From contig NZ_JBKBHD010000001.1 of NCBI RefSeq assembly GCF_046297875.1, positions 744,001 to 808,000 of the forward strand: 64,000 bases of DNA, read 5' to 3'. The notes beneath the pieces are model-generated. The model was not told the origin of the DNA. It did not search any database and worked only from the letters and a program-made list of their open reading frames with translations. Within the stretch, counting starts at the first letter, position 1, and every line of letters starts with the position of its first letter. The DNA is from Parvibaculum sp046297875. Lineage in GTDB: Bacteria; Pseudomonadota; Alphaproteobacteria; Parvibaculales; Parvibaculaceae. Shown here piece after piece: positions 17,452 to 24,645 of the stretch. The position numbers and the translations under genes were made by a program.

Positions 17452-17473
17452 TTTGCGCGGTTAATACGCTCGC

Positions 17474-17498
17474 GGAACGAAAAGCGCTGCCATCAGTT
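17474..17498 (+). promoter_or_regulatory. EcfG-type promoter for the CsbD gene
   Basis: GGAAC at 17474-17478, a 16-base spacer, then AGTT at 17495-17498: one mismatch to the GGAAC-N16-CGTT consensus. It is 55 bases upstream of the CsbD-like start, after the preceding terminator. Confidence 0.6.
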
Positions 17499-17553
17499 CT
17501 ATTTGCAGGTCCTGCCAAAAGGCGGACTCGCAATCTCAACATAGGAGGCCGGC

Positions 17554-17751
17554 ATGAACTGGGATCAGGTTGAAGGCAACTGGATGCAGATGAAGGGCAA
17601 GGTCAAAGAGACCTGGGGCGATCTGACCGACTCCGACATCAAGAAGGTCGAAGGCAAGCGCGACAAGCTCGCCGGCGTTCTGCAGGAACGCTATGGCAAG
17701 AAGAAGGAAGAGATCGAGAAGGAGATCGATGGCTGGCTGAACCGCCACTGA
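17554..17751 (+). CDS. CsbD-family stress protein
   Basis: 65 residues: MNWDQVEGNWMQMKGKVKET, followed by the conserved WGDLTDSDIKKVEGKRDKL segment and a lysine-rich helix. CsbD proteins are general-stress-induced small helical proteins with unclear biochemistry. AGGAGG precedes the ATG. The EcfG-type promoter upstream agrees with the family's usual stress regulation. Confidence 0.93.
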   Translation: MNWDQVEGNWMQMKGKVKETWGDLTDSDIKKVEGKRDKLAGVLQERYGKKKEEIEKEIDGWLNRH

Positions 17752-17779
17752 AGCTGACGCACGGTCTTCGCAGATCCTG

Positions 17780-17810
17780 CCGCCCGGAGATTTTTCCGGG
17801 CGGCTTTCTT
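17780..17810 (+). terminator. Rho-independent terminator after CsbD gene
   Basis: CCGCCCGGA and TCCGGGCGG pair around GATTTT, followed by CTTTCTT. It lies about 30 bases after the CsbD stop. The rest of the 315-base gap up to the nepR start holds the EcfG-type promoter at 17977 and otherwise nothing I recognise. Confidence 0.8.
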
Positions 17811-17976
17811 GTGCCCGGCCGGCAAATGGCATCCGCTTACGGATAAAACTTTCGGCGGTTGACCTTCACATCTGCGCCACAATTGGCGGCGCTGCATGGC
17901 AGTCCCGATTCAGGATAACCCGTGCATTAAAGCGGGTATTCGAGGAATCCCGGCGGAGTTGCCCGATTTTCGGCGC

Positions 17977-18001
17977 TGAACCTTTCCTGCCTTCGTGCGT
18001 T
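17977..18001 (+). promoter_or_regulatory. EcfG-type promoter for nepR-ecfG
   Basis: TGAAC at 17977-17981, a 16-base spacer, then CGTT at 17998-18001; the only mismatch to GGAAC-N16-CGTT is the first base. It is 66 bases before the nepR start, consistent with the autoregulation known for this system. Confidence 0.55.
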
Positions 18002-18066
18002 TTAGAAGCACCAGCCATTTGCGCGACAGACACATTCGCGCCCAATCGACGATTAGACTGAGCATC

Positions 18067-18252
18067 ATGATTGAAAACAGCCAAAAAGGAGCACGGACAG
18101 CGGATGCAGTTGCTTCACGACGCGAAGTCGGTGCCCGGGGAGCCGCCCTTGGCAGGGATCTCCGCCAGATGTATCGCGACGTCACGCAGGAGCCCATCCC
18201 CGCGGAGTTCCGCAAGCTGCTCGAGCAGCTCGATAGCAACGGCGGCAAGTGA
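18067..18252 (+). CDS. nepR: Anti-sigma factor NepR
   Basis: 61 residues containing the NepR core LRQMYRDVTQEPIPAEFRKLLEQLD, the helices that bind the EcfG sigma factor and, alternatively, phosphorylated PhyR. ATG 18067 was chosen because the region upstream in frame is poorly conserved-looking and contains the promoter. The stop lies four bases before the sigma factor start, so they are translationally coupled. A second NepR-like gene lies at 19926. Confidence 0.92.
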   Translation: MIENSQKGARTADAVASRREVGARGAALGRDLRQMYRDVTQEPIPAEFRKLLEQLDSNGGK

Positions 18253-18256
18253 AATC

Positions 18257-18862
18257 ATGACGGACTCGAGCGAGATAACAGAGCCCGTAGCGTTGAGCGA
18301 CAATGAGTTCAAGAAGGAACTCGAAGCGCTTATTCCGCATTTGCGTGCCTTCGCCCGCAACCTTTGCGGCCGGGCGGACATGGCCGACGATCTGGCGCAA
18401 GACGCATTGCTCAAGGCATGGGCCGCGCGCAAGCGTTACAGGGCGGGCACGAACATGCGCGCCTGGGTATTCGTCATCCTGCGCAACCAGTTCCTGTCGC
18501 AGATGCGCCGCGCGCGTTTCAAGGGCGAATGGGATGAAGGCATCGCCGAGCGAACCCTCTCGACACCCGCGCATCAGGACCACGAGATGCAGCTTTCCGA
18601 TCTGCAGCGCGCGCTGATGCGTTTGCCGGAAGCGCAACGCGAGGCACTCATTCTGGTGGGTGCCGGTGGCTTTTCCTACGAGGAAGCGGCCGGCATTTGC
18701 GAATGTGCTGTCGGCACAGTGAAAAGCCGTGTTGCGCGAGCCCGTGTGGCGCTCGACGAAATGATTGAGAAGGGTCTCCTGCCGGCGCGAAGCGAAGGCA
18801 CGCTCAGCGCAGGCGAGGCGACCGACGCGATCATGAACGAAATGTCGAGGATCGCCCGCTGA
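18257..18862 (+). CDS. ecfG: EcfG-type ECF sigma factor (general stress response)
   Basis: 201 residues. Region 2 is visible as LIPHLRAFARNLCGRADMADDLAQDALLKAWAA with the -10 binding segment TNMRAWVFVILRNQF, and region 4 as LMRLPEAQREALILVGAGGFSYEEAAGICECAVGTVKSRVARAR. These are hallmarks of ECF15/EcfG sigma factors. It should direct transcription from GGAAC-N16/17-CGTT promoters, several of which surround it. It is sequestered by NepR until PhyR is phosphorylated. A strong hairpin terminator follows 20 bases after the stop. Confidence 0.94.
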   Translation: MTDSSEITEPVALSDNEFKKELEALIPHLRAFARNLCGRADMADDLAQDALLKAWAARKRYRAGTNMRAWVFVILRNQFLSQMRRARFKGEWDEGIAERTLSTPAHQDHEMQLSDLQRALMRLPEAQREALILVGAGGFSYEEAAGICECAVGTVKSRVARARVALDEMIEKGLLPARSEGTLSAGEATDAIMNEMSRIAR

Positions 18863-18882
18863 AAAGGCCTCGTCAGAGATAC

Positions 18883-18914
18883 GAAAGGCGCCATCGAAAG
18901 ATGGCGCCTTTCCT
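18883..18914. terminator. Terminator between ecfG and phyR
   Basis: GAAAGGCGCCAT and ATGGCGCCTTTC form a perfect 12-bp stem with a six-base loop (CGAAAG). It separates the converging ecfG and phyR genes and can act in both directions. Confidence 0.85.
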
Positions 18915-18931
18915 GTTTCGCCAATGCCCCG

Positions 18932-19726
18932 TCAGGCAGCAGCGCTTTCCCGCATACTGAAGAATAATGCCTGGCCGATAGCCGCCTTCACCGTACTCTG
19001 GAGAAAGGGCTTGGTGATGAGGAATGTCGGCTCCGGGCGCTCGCCCGTCAGCAGGCGCTCCGGATATGCGGTGATGAAAATGACCGGGACGGAGAAGCGC
19101 GCAAATATGTCCTTCACTGCGTCGATGCCGGAGCTGCCGTCGGCGAGCTGGATGTCCGCGAGGACAAGGCCGGGACGGCGTGTCGAGACGGCGCTGATGG
19201 CTTCATCGCGCGTGACGACCGTTGCCATTACGTCATGGCCGAGCTCGCGCACGATCTGCTCCAGATCCATCGAGATGATCGGCTCGTCCTCGATGATGAG
19301 GACTGTGGTCGCGATCTGCTCATCGATCTCCTTCAATGCGGCCTCGACCAGCGCCGCAATTTCGCCCGGCGCAACGCCCAGAATCGTCGCGGCCTCCTGA
19401 TTGCTGAAGCCCTCCATGGCGGTCAGCAGCAGGGCCTGCCGATTGATCGGCGTGACATGAGCAAGGCGCCTGGTCACGACACCCTCGACACCGGCCGAGG
19501 CCTCATATTCGGGCAGGCCGATATCCACACTCGTCCAGATCGCGCGGAAGGCCCGATAGAGAGCAACCCTGGGATCGAGCTTGCGGTCGAGAATGGCCCC
19601 GTCGGCAATGATCGCTTCCAGAAGCGTTCGGACATAGGCATCGCCGGCCTTTTGGGTACCGGTGAGCGCCCGGCCATAGCGGCGGAGATGCGGCAGAAGC
19701 GGGGCAATCTGTTCAGCGAGAGACAT
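18932..19726 (-). CDS. phyR: Anti-anti-sigma response regulator PhyR
   Basis: 264 residues with the inverted architecture that defines PhyR: an N-terminal ECF-sigma-like domain (LLPHLRRYGRALTG; PINRQALLLTAMEGFSNQEAATILGVAPGEI) and a C-terminal receiver (TVLIIEDEPIISMDLEQIV, acceptor Asp191 in LVLADIQLADG, Lys in LITKPF). On phosphorylation the sigma-like domain captures NepR and frees EcfG. It converges on ecfG and is divergent from the second nepR-like gene. I could not find a convincing EcfG-type promoter in front of it. Confidence 0.95.
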   Translation of the reverse strand: MSLAEQIAPLLPHLRRYGRALTGTQKAGDAYVRTLLEAIIADGAILDRKLDPRVALYRAFRAIWTSVDIGLPEYEASAGVEGVVTRRLAHVTPINRQALLLTAMEGFSNQEAATILGVAPGEIAALVEAALKEIDEQIATTVLIIEDEPIISMDLEQIVRELGHDVMATVVTRDEAISAVSTRRPGLVLADIQLADGSSGIDAVKDIFARFSVPVIFITAYPERLLTGERPEPTFLITKPFLQSTVKAAIGQALFFSMRESAAA

Positions 19727-19820
19727 AGGTTTTCTGGACTCCGTGAATGACGGCAGGATGTGAGTTCGCAGACGATCGGGCTGTCTGCGGTTGAAAACCG
19801 CAAAAAATCTTGTTGTTTAT

Positions 19821-19845
19821 GGAACCCGCGCAGGTGGAAAGAGTT
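19821..19845 (+). promoter_or_regulatory. EcfG-type promoter for the second nepR-like gene
   Basis: GGAAC at 19821-19825, a 16-base spacer and AGTT at 19842-19845, one mismatch to consensus and identical in form to the CsbD promoter. It is about 80 bases before the second nepR-like start. Confidence 0.55.
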
Positions 19846-19925
19846 TCATCCCGTAGAAAATATTTTTCCCACGGCCCGAAAGGGCAGCAGAAACGCCGAT
19901 TTCGGGCGCGAGGAGTACGATTGTC

Positions 19926-20132
19926 GTGGCGGACGATACCGAAAGGCAGGCCGGCCCCGGCAAGGAAATGAAGGATGCGCGCAGCAGAGTTGAGCAGAAT
20001 GCGCGGCGCGAAGCGCTGGGCATGGGGCTGCGACGGGCCTATCAGAAGGTTCTTCATGAGCCCATTCCGGAAGAATTTTCGGCCTTGCTGAGCAAATTGT
20101 CGGAGAAGGACGACGGTGCGGACAAGGACTAG
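19926..20132 (+). CDS. Second NepR-like anti-sigma factor
   Basis: 68 residues with the NepR core LRRAYQKVLHEPIPEEFSALLSKL, clearly related to but different from the nepR product 1.9 kb upstream. Start is GTG 19926, ten bases after AGGAG. The N-terminus is more basic and longer before the core. It could bind EcfG, PhyR or both and so tune the response; which partner it prefers cannot be read from the sequence. It precedes the HisKA_2 kinase gene by 77 bases on the same strand. Confidence 0.85.
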   Translation: MADDTERQAGPGKEMKDARSRVEQNARREALGMGLRRAYQKVLHEPIPEEFSALLSKLSEKDDGADKD

Positions 20133-20209
20133 CAATCCCGTATCGGCTTTCTCCGGCCATGCCGTTCGGCCCGCCCGGAACCTAACAAGATGAAGACAGG
20201 GGCCAGCCG

Positions 20210-21964
20210 TTGGCATTGGGGGCCAAAACAGCGAATTGGTTGACACATTTCGGACGGTCGCCCGAGGGACGGTTGACGCTTCGAAGCCGTGTGGCCATGC
20301 GGTTGGCGCTGATCCTGTTGCCGCTCTGCATCGCGGCCGAGGTAGCCCAGTACAGCCACATGCTGCATACCCGCGCGTTGCGCGAACAGGTTGCGATCGC
20401 GTCGGGTGAATCGGTGCTTGTTCGTCAGCGCAACGCCCTTCAGGAAATCAACACATTCCTCGACACGATTTCGGCGGCGCTGCCTGCCGATATCGGGGAT
20501 GCGGATGCCTGTGCGGACGTGTTCCGGCGCGTCCTGCCACAAAGCAGGAATGTCACCTCGCTGCGTCTTTTCACGCTGAGCGGCGAAACCGTGTGCAGCG
20601 TGCCCACGCGGGCCGCAGGCAGCCTCGAAATGGCAGCGCCGTCATGGTTCGAGAAGGCTCTTTCCGCACCACAATTCATCATCCGCGCGCCCGACATCTC
20701 GCGACCGCCCGATGAGGAGGCGGAGCAGGTTCCGATGATGATGGCAACGATCCCCGTTTTCGATCGCGAACAGCGGGTGGCGGGGCTGATCGCCGCCCAT
20801 GTTCCCACACGTTTTCTCTCGCTGCTGCTGGAAGAAGCGGAGCTACCTGGCTCCGCCGCCGCCGTCGCCATCGCCGATCCGTCGGCGCGGATACTCGCGC
20901 AGCGCAGCCACGGCACGGCGATAGATGGCTGGATACCGTCCAGCCTGTCGCAGCCCGGCGAACTGACCACGGGCGCCTTTGCCCATGCCGGGGAAGACGG
21001 TATCCGGCGCATCTATGTGGTTTCGCCGCTTCCCGGCAATCTGTTCGGTATCTATGCGCAGGAGCCGGAAGACCTCTCTGCGGGCGGGCGCACCATTCTC
21101 TATTTTCTGCTGATCTTTCCCCTGCTCATCTGGATTGCGGCAAGCCTGCTGGCGGGCTGGGCGGCGGATCACATGGTCATCGAGCCCTTGAACAAGGTTC
21201 GTCAGGCAGTCCGCCGCTATATTGCGGGCGATGACAAGGCACGCATCGAGCGCGACGACGGCGCACCCGCCGAGGTGCAGGCATTGGCGACGAAGTTCAA
21301 CACGCTCGCCGACGCCATCCATTTGCGCAACGAGGATCTGCGCGCCGCGGTCGCACACCAGAAGGCGCTGGTGCGGGAAATAAACCACCGTGTACGGAAC
21401 AACCTTCAGGTGATGAACAGCCTGCTCAGCTTGCAGAGCCGGCGCGCGGAGACGCCCGAGCAGGCGGCGATCTTTCAGGATGTTCAACGCCGTCTCAATG
21501 CGCTCGGCATCGTTCATTCGGCCTTCTATCAGGGCAACGATCTGCGCTCGGTCGATCTTGCGGATCTGCTGCGCGATCTCTGCCACTCGACCGAACAGCA
21601 ATTGTCGACAGAGTGGGGACGGCCGGTCGTCACCATGCATTGCCCGAAGCCGGTCCATGCGCTGCCCGATGCCGCGCTGACGCTGGCCTTTCTGGTCACC
21701 GAACTTATTGCCGAGGCGGCGCCTCAGTTTTCGCCGGACGGCCAACCGGCGAGCCGCTTCGACTTCGAGCTGGCGCTTGCACCTGGCGGCGGCTCGGTGC
21801 TCACCATGCGCGTCGACCAGCCCGTGCTGGGGGAACTCATGGAAAGCAGGCCCGGCGAGGTTCACATAAAGCTGTTCCGCGGCCTCATTCGCCAATTGCG
21901 GGCCCGCATGGAAGTCGACGGCGACAATTGCGTCGTTACGGTCACCCTGCCGCCGCTCGCCTGA
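20210..21964 (+). CDS. Membrane HisKA_2-type sensor kinase with degenerate ATPase domain (PhyK/PhyP-like)
   Basis: 584 residues: N-terminal membrane helix (about 28-46), a ~240-residue periplasmic sensor domain, second helix (about 296-318), HAMP-like linker, and a HisKA_2 dimerisation domain with VREINHRVRNNLQVMNSLLSLQ (His393). The ATP-binding part is abnormal: the N-box position reads ELIAEAAPQF, without the usual Asn, and no DxGxG box is visible. So it may be a PhyR phosphatase or scaffold, not an active kinase. The TTG start at 20210 is provisional. Its location beside phyR and nepR makes PhyR the obvious partner. Confidence 0.82.
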   Translation: MALGAKTANWLTHFGRSPEGRLTLRSRVAMRLALILLPLCIAAEVAQYSHMLHTRALREQVAIASGESVLVRQRNALQEINTFLDTISAALPADIGDADACADVFRRVLPQSRNVTSLRLFTLSGETVCSVPTRAAGSLEMAAPSWFEKALSAPQFIIRAPDISRPPDEEAEQVPMMMATIPVFDREQRVAGLIAAHVPTRFLSLLLEEAELPGSAAAVAIADPSARILAQRSHGTAIDGWIPSSLSQPGELTTGAFAHAGEDGIRRIYVVSPLPGNLFGIYAQEPEDLSAGGRTILYFLLIFPLLIWIAASLLAGWAADHMVIEPLNKVRQAVRRYIAGDDKARIERDDGAPAEVQALATKFNTLADAIHLRNEDLRAAVAHQKALVREINHRVRNNLQVMNSLLSLQSRRAETPEQAAIFQDVQRRLNALGIVHSAFYQGNDLRSVDLADLLRDLCHSTEQQLSTEWGRPVVTMHCPKPVHALPDAALTLAFLVTELIAEAAPQFSPDGQPASRFDFELALAPGGGSVLTMRVDQPVLGELMESRPGEVHIKLFRGLIRQLRARMEVDGDNCVVTVTLPPLA

Positions 21965-22012
21965 CATTTTCCCTCGGAAACCCCCAAAGTAAAATCTCTG
22001 TTCTGCTACAAA

Positions 22013-22033
22013 AAATGCGAGTCATTTGCATTT
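22013..22033 (+). promoter_or_regulatory. Fur-like box upstream of TonB receptor
   Basis: A 21-base inverted repeat: AAATGCGA on the left, TTGCATTT on the right, with GTCAT between. This resembles alphaproteobacterial Fur sites. It lies about 70 bases before the receptor start, where a repressor would overlap the promoter. Confidence 0.6.
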
Positions 22034-22101
22034 ACAACGGCTGCGCGCCCTTGTATGACGCTTTCTTGAAATTGAGAACCATACGCAAGAAGGGGGACTT
22101 C

Positions 22102-24390
22102 ATGGCGTTCAAGAGCGGAAAAATCGCGCCGGCAGCGGGTGTCCTGGCGCTGGTGCTGGGCGCCTCGCCCGCCCTGTCGCAAAGTGTGGCACCGGAAGCC
22201 GGAGACGAAGAAAAGGCGTCGTCACGGACCTATATTCTCGACACGCTGCTTGTCACCGGTTCCCCGGAAAGTGCGGCTAAGGTCGGTGGTTCGGCGAGCT
22301 TCATTTCCAACGAGGAAATCGAGAAGTTTTCCTATACCGACGTCAACCGCACGCTGCGCATGGTGCCGGGCGTGCAGCTGCAGGAAGAAGACGGCTACGG
22401 CCTCAGGCCCAATATCGGCATTCGCGGCTCGGGTACCGACCGCAACAACAAGATCGTCATCATGGAAGATGGCGTGCTGATGGCACCCGCGCCCTATGCC
22501 GCGCCTGCCGCCTATTACTTCCCCTTCATGGGCCGCATCGAGGCCGTGGAAATCGTCAAGGGTCCGGCCGCCATCAAATACGGCCCCTCAACCATTGCCG
22601 GGGCGGTCAACCTGTTCTCGACCTCCATTCCCGACAGCGAGGATGGCGGCCTTTCGGGCTCACTGAAAATTCTCAGCGGCGAGAATTCCACGCTGCGTGT
22701 GCATGGCTATGCGGGCGGCTGGATGCCCATGTCGGATGCCTGGGAAGCCGGCATTCTCGGTGAAACGCTGCAGGACCGCACGGACGGGTTCAAGAAGCTC
22801 GATAGCGGCGGTGACACGGGCTACCGCATCCAGGATTATCTCGGGAAACTCGCCTTCCGCTCCACGGCGCAATCGGGGTTACGCCACTCTTTCGAATTCA
22901 AGGTGCAGCGGTCCGATGAGGTTTCCGACGAAACCTATCTCGGCCTGACGGTTGCCGACTTCGCGGCCAATCCCTATCGCCGCTACGCGGCAAGCCAGGT
23001 CGACGAGATGAATGTCGATCACCTGACGCTGCAGGGCTCGCATCGCGTCGATTTCACCAACGATCTCAGTCTGACGACGACCGCCTATTACACCGAGACG
23101 AAGCGAGCATGGTACAAGCTCAACGACGTCTGTCTGAGCGGCAGCAACTGCGCCGCCGGAGCGACCCGGCGCTCCATCTCCGCCGTCTTGCAGGACCCTG
23201 TCGCCAACGCCGCCTATTACGACATTCTGGTCGGGGGCAATGGCGAACTTCGCGTCCGCAACAACAATCGCGAATACTATACGGCCGGCATCCAGTCCGT
23301 GCTCGGATCGTCCTTCCTGACCGGAGATCTCGCGCACTATCTCGAATTCTCGGTGCGATACCACGAAGACGAGGAGGACCGTCTCCAGAATGACGACATC
23401 TACACGATGGCTGGCGGCGTGATGACGCTGACGACACGGGGCGCACCTGGCAGCCAGGACAACCGCGTAGGCGATGCCAAGGCTTGGTCCTTCTTCGTTC
23501 AGGACACGATCGACTGGGGCAAGCTCACCGTCACGCCGGGCCTGCGCTACGAATCGATCAAGCTGCGGCAGACGCGCTGGGGACTCGCCGATCCGGACCG
23601 CACCGGCCCGGCGACAGTCGCCAAAAATTCGGTCGATGTTCTCATCCCCGGCATTGGCACGGTCTACTACCTCAATGATGAGTGGCAGCTTGTCGGCGGG
23701 GTGCATCGCGGCTTTGCAGCGCCGGGGCCCGGCTCCACGTCGGATGCGGAAAAATCCATCAACTATGAGGCCGGATTCCGCTATGGCGCCGGCGCCCTGT
23801 CCTTCGAAGCAATCGGCTTCTTCAACGATTATTCGAACCTGCTCGGCACCTGCACCGCGTCGACGGGCGGCGGTTGCGCGATCGGCACCCAGTTCGATGG
23901 CGGCGATGTCGATGTGAAGGGCGTTGAACTGACCGCCGGCTACGATGCGGCGGGCCTCCTCGGCACAAGCTTCTCTGTCCCGCTCGCCGCGGTCTACACC
24001 TATACCGATGCCAAGTTCAAAACGAGCTTCGCAAGCGGCTTCGGCCCCTGGGGCACCGTGACGGCGGGCGATGAGTTGCCCTATGTGCCGAAGCACGCTC
24101 TCACGCTTTCGGCCGGGCTCGAGGGCGAGGGCTGGCGCGCGAACCTCGTTGCGAACTATGTCGATGAGACGCGGTCGGCCGCTGGCCGGGGCGCCATCCC
24201 GGTCAATCAGCGTATTGACGAGCGGATCGTTCTGGACTTCTCGACGGAGGTCGAAATCGTGCCGGGCGTCAGCGTGATCGGCATTGTCGAGAACCTGACC
24301 GATGAGGTCTACAACGTGGCGTTCGATCCGGCGGGTGCGCGGCCCGGCAAGCCCCGCACCATTCTGGGCGGTATCCGTTTCGAGTTCTGA
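22102..24390 (+). CDS. TonB-dependent outer membrane receptor (FecA-like)
   Basis: 762 residues. A signal peptide (about 1-27, ending GASPALSQ) is followed by a TonB-box-like LDTLLVTGS, the plug domain (VNRTLRMVPGVQLQEEDGYG, PNIGIRGSG, VEIVKGPAAIKYGPSTIAGAVN) and a 22-strand barrel ending in aromatic GGIRFEF. Sequence around RNNKIVIMEDGVLMAPAPYA resembles the ferric dicitrate receptor FecA. ATG 22102 has AAGGGGGA in front. A Fur-like box upstream supports iron or siderophore uptake. No FecIR sensor pair is adjacent. The exact ligand is unknown. Confidence 0.92.
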   Translation: MAFKSGKIAPAAGVLALVLGASPALSQSVAPEAGDEEKASSRTYILDTLLVTGSPESAAKVGGSASFISNEEIEKFSYTDVNRTLRMVPGVQLQEEDGYGLRPNIGIRGSGTDRNNKIVIMEDGVLMAPAPYAAPAAYYFPFMGRIEAVEIVKGPAAIKYGPSTIAGAVNLFSTSIPDSEDGGLSGSLKILSGENSTLRVHGYAGGWMPMSDAWEAGILGETLQDRTDGFKKLDSGGDTGYRIQDYLGKLAFRSTAQSGLRHSFEFKVQRSDEVSDETYLGLTVADFAANPYRRYAASQVDEMNVDHLTLQGSHRVDFTNDLSLTTTAYYTETKRAWYKLNDVCLSGSNCAAGATRRSISAVLQDPVANAAYYDILVGGNGELRVRNNNREYYTAGIQSVLGSSFLTGDLAHYLEFSVRYHEDEEDRLQNDDIYTMAGGVMTLTTRGAPGSQDNRVGDAKAWSFFVQDTIDWGKLTVTPGLRYESIKLRQTRWGLADPDRTGPATVAKNSVDVLIPGIGTVYYLNDEWQLVGGVHRGFAAPGPGSTSDAEKSINYEAGFRYGAGALSFEAIGFFNDYSNLLGTCTASTGGGCAIGTQFDGGDVDVKGVELTAGYDAAGLLGTSFSVPLAAVYTYTDAKFKTSFASGFGPWGTVTAGDELPYVPKHALTLSAGLEGEGWRANLVANYVDETRSAAGRGAIPVNQRIDERIVLDFSTEVEIVPGVSVIGIVENLTDEVYNVAFDPAGARPGKPRTILGGIRFEF

Positions 24391-24414
24391 ACGGCGACCC
24401 AACGAACCGGTCAG

Positions 24415-24450
24415 GGCGGCGAAGCTTCGGCTTCGCCGCCTTTTTTCTTT
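24415..24450 (+). terminator. Terminator after TonB receptor gene
   Basis: GGCGGCGAAG pairs with CTTCGCCGCC (10 bp), loop CTTCGG, followed by TTTTTTCTTTT. A strong intrinsic terminator 25 bases after the stop. Confidence 0.9.
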
Positions 24451-24505
24451 TCCGCTCCGCAACCGTGACAACTGCGCGGCGATGCAGGCTTGCCACAGTC
24501 GGGGG

Positions 24506-24545
24506 CCGTCATCTGTCTGTCATAAAACTGGGGCCATTTCGTCAC
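24506..24545 (+). promoter_or_regulatory. Tandem PHO box (PhoB binding sites)
   Basis: Seven-base units spaced by four bases give an exact 11-base periodicity: CCGTCAT (24506), CTGTCAT (24517, perfect), CTGGGGC (24528, weak), TCGTCAC (24539). The PhoB consensus is direct repeats of CTGTCAT with four-base spacers. It sits 100 bases before the porin start. Confidence 0.65.
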
Positions 24546-24645
24546 ATGCGCCTGTTACTTGCGGACTCATGGGGGGTGTTCGCGGCGATTGTCGCGGCTG
24601 CCAAACCTGCAACAGAAGTCCAATCATTGAACACGGAGACGTCAA

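Noticed and set aside
19727..19820. EcfG-type promoter for phyR on the minus strand
   Set aside because: The nearest candidate has wrong spacing and two mismatches, so I do not claim it.
22879..24471. 530-codon minus-strand ORF opposite the TonB receptor gene
   Set aside because: It overlaps a well-supported receptor on the other strand and shows no motif or ribosome site.
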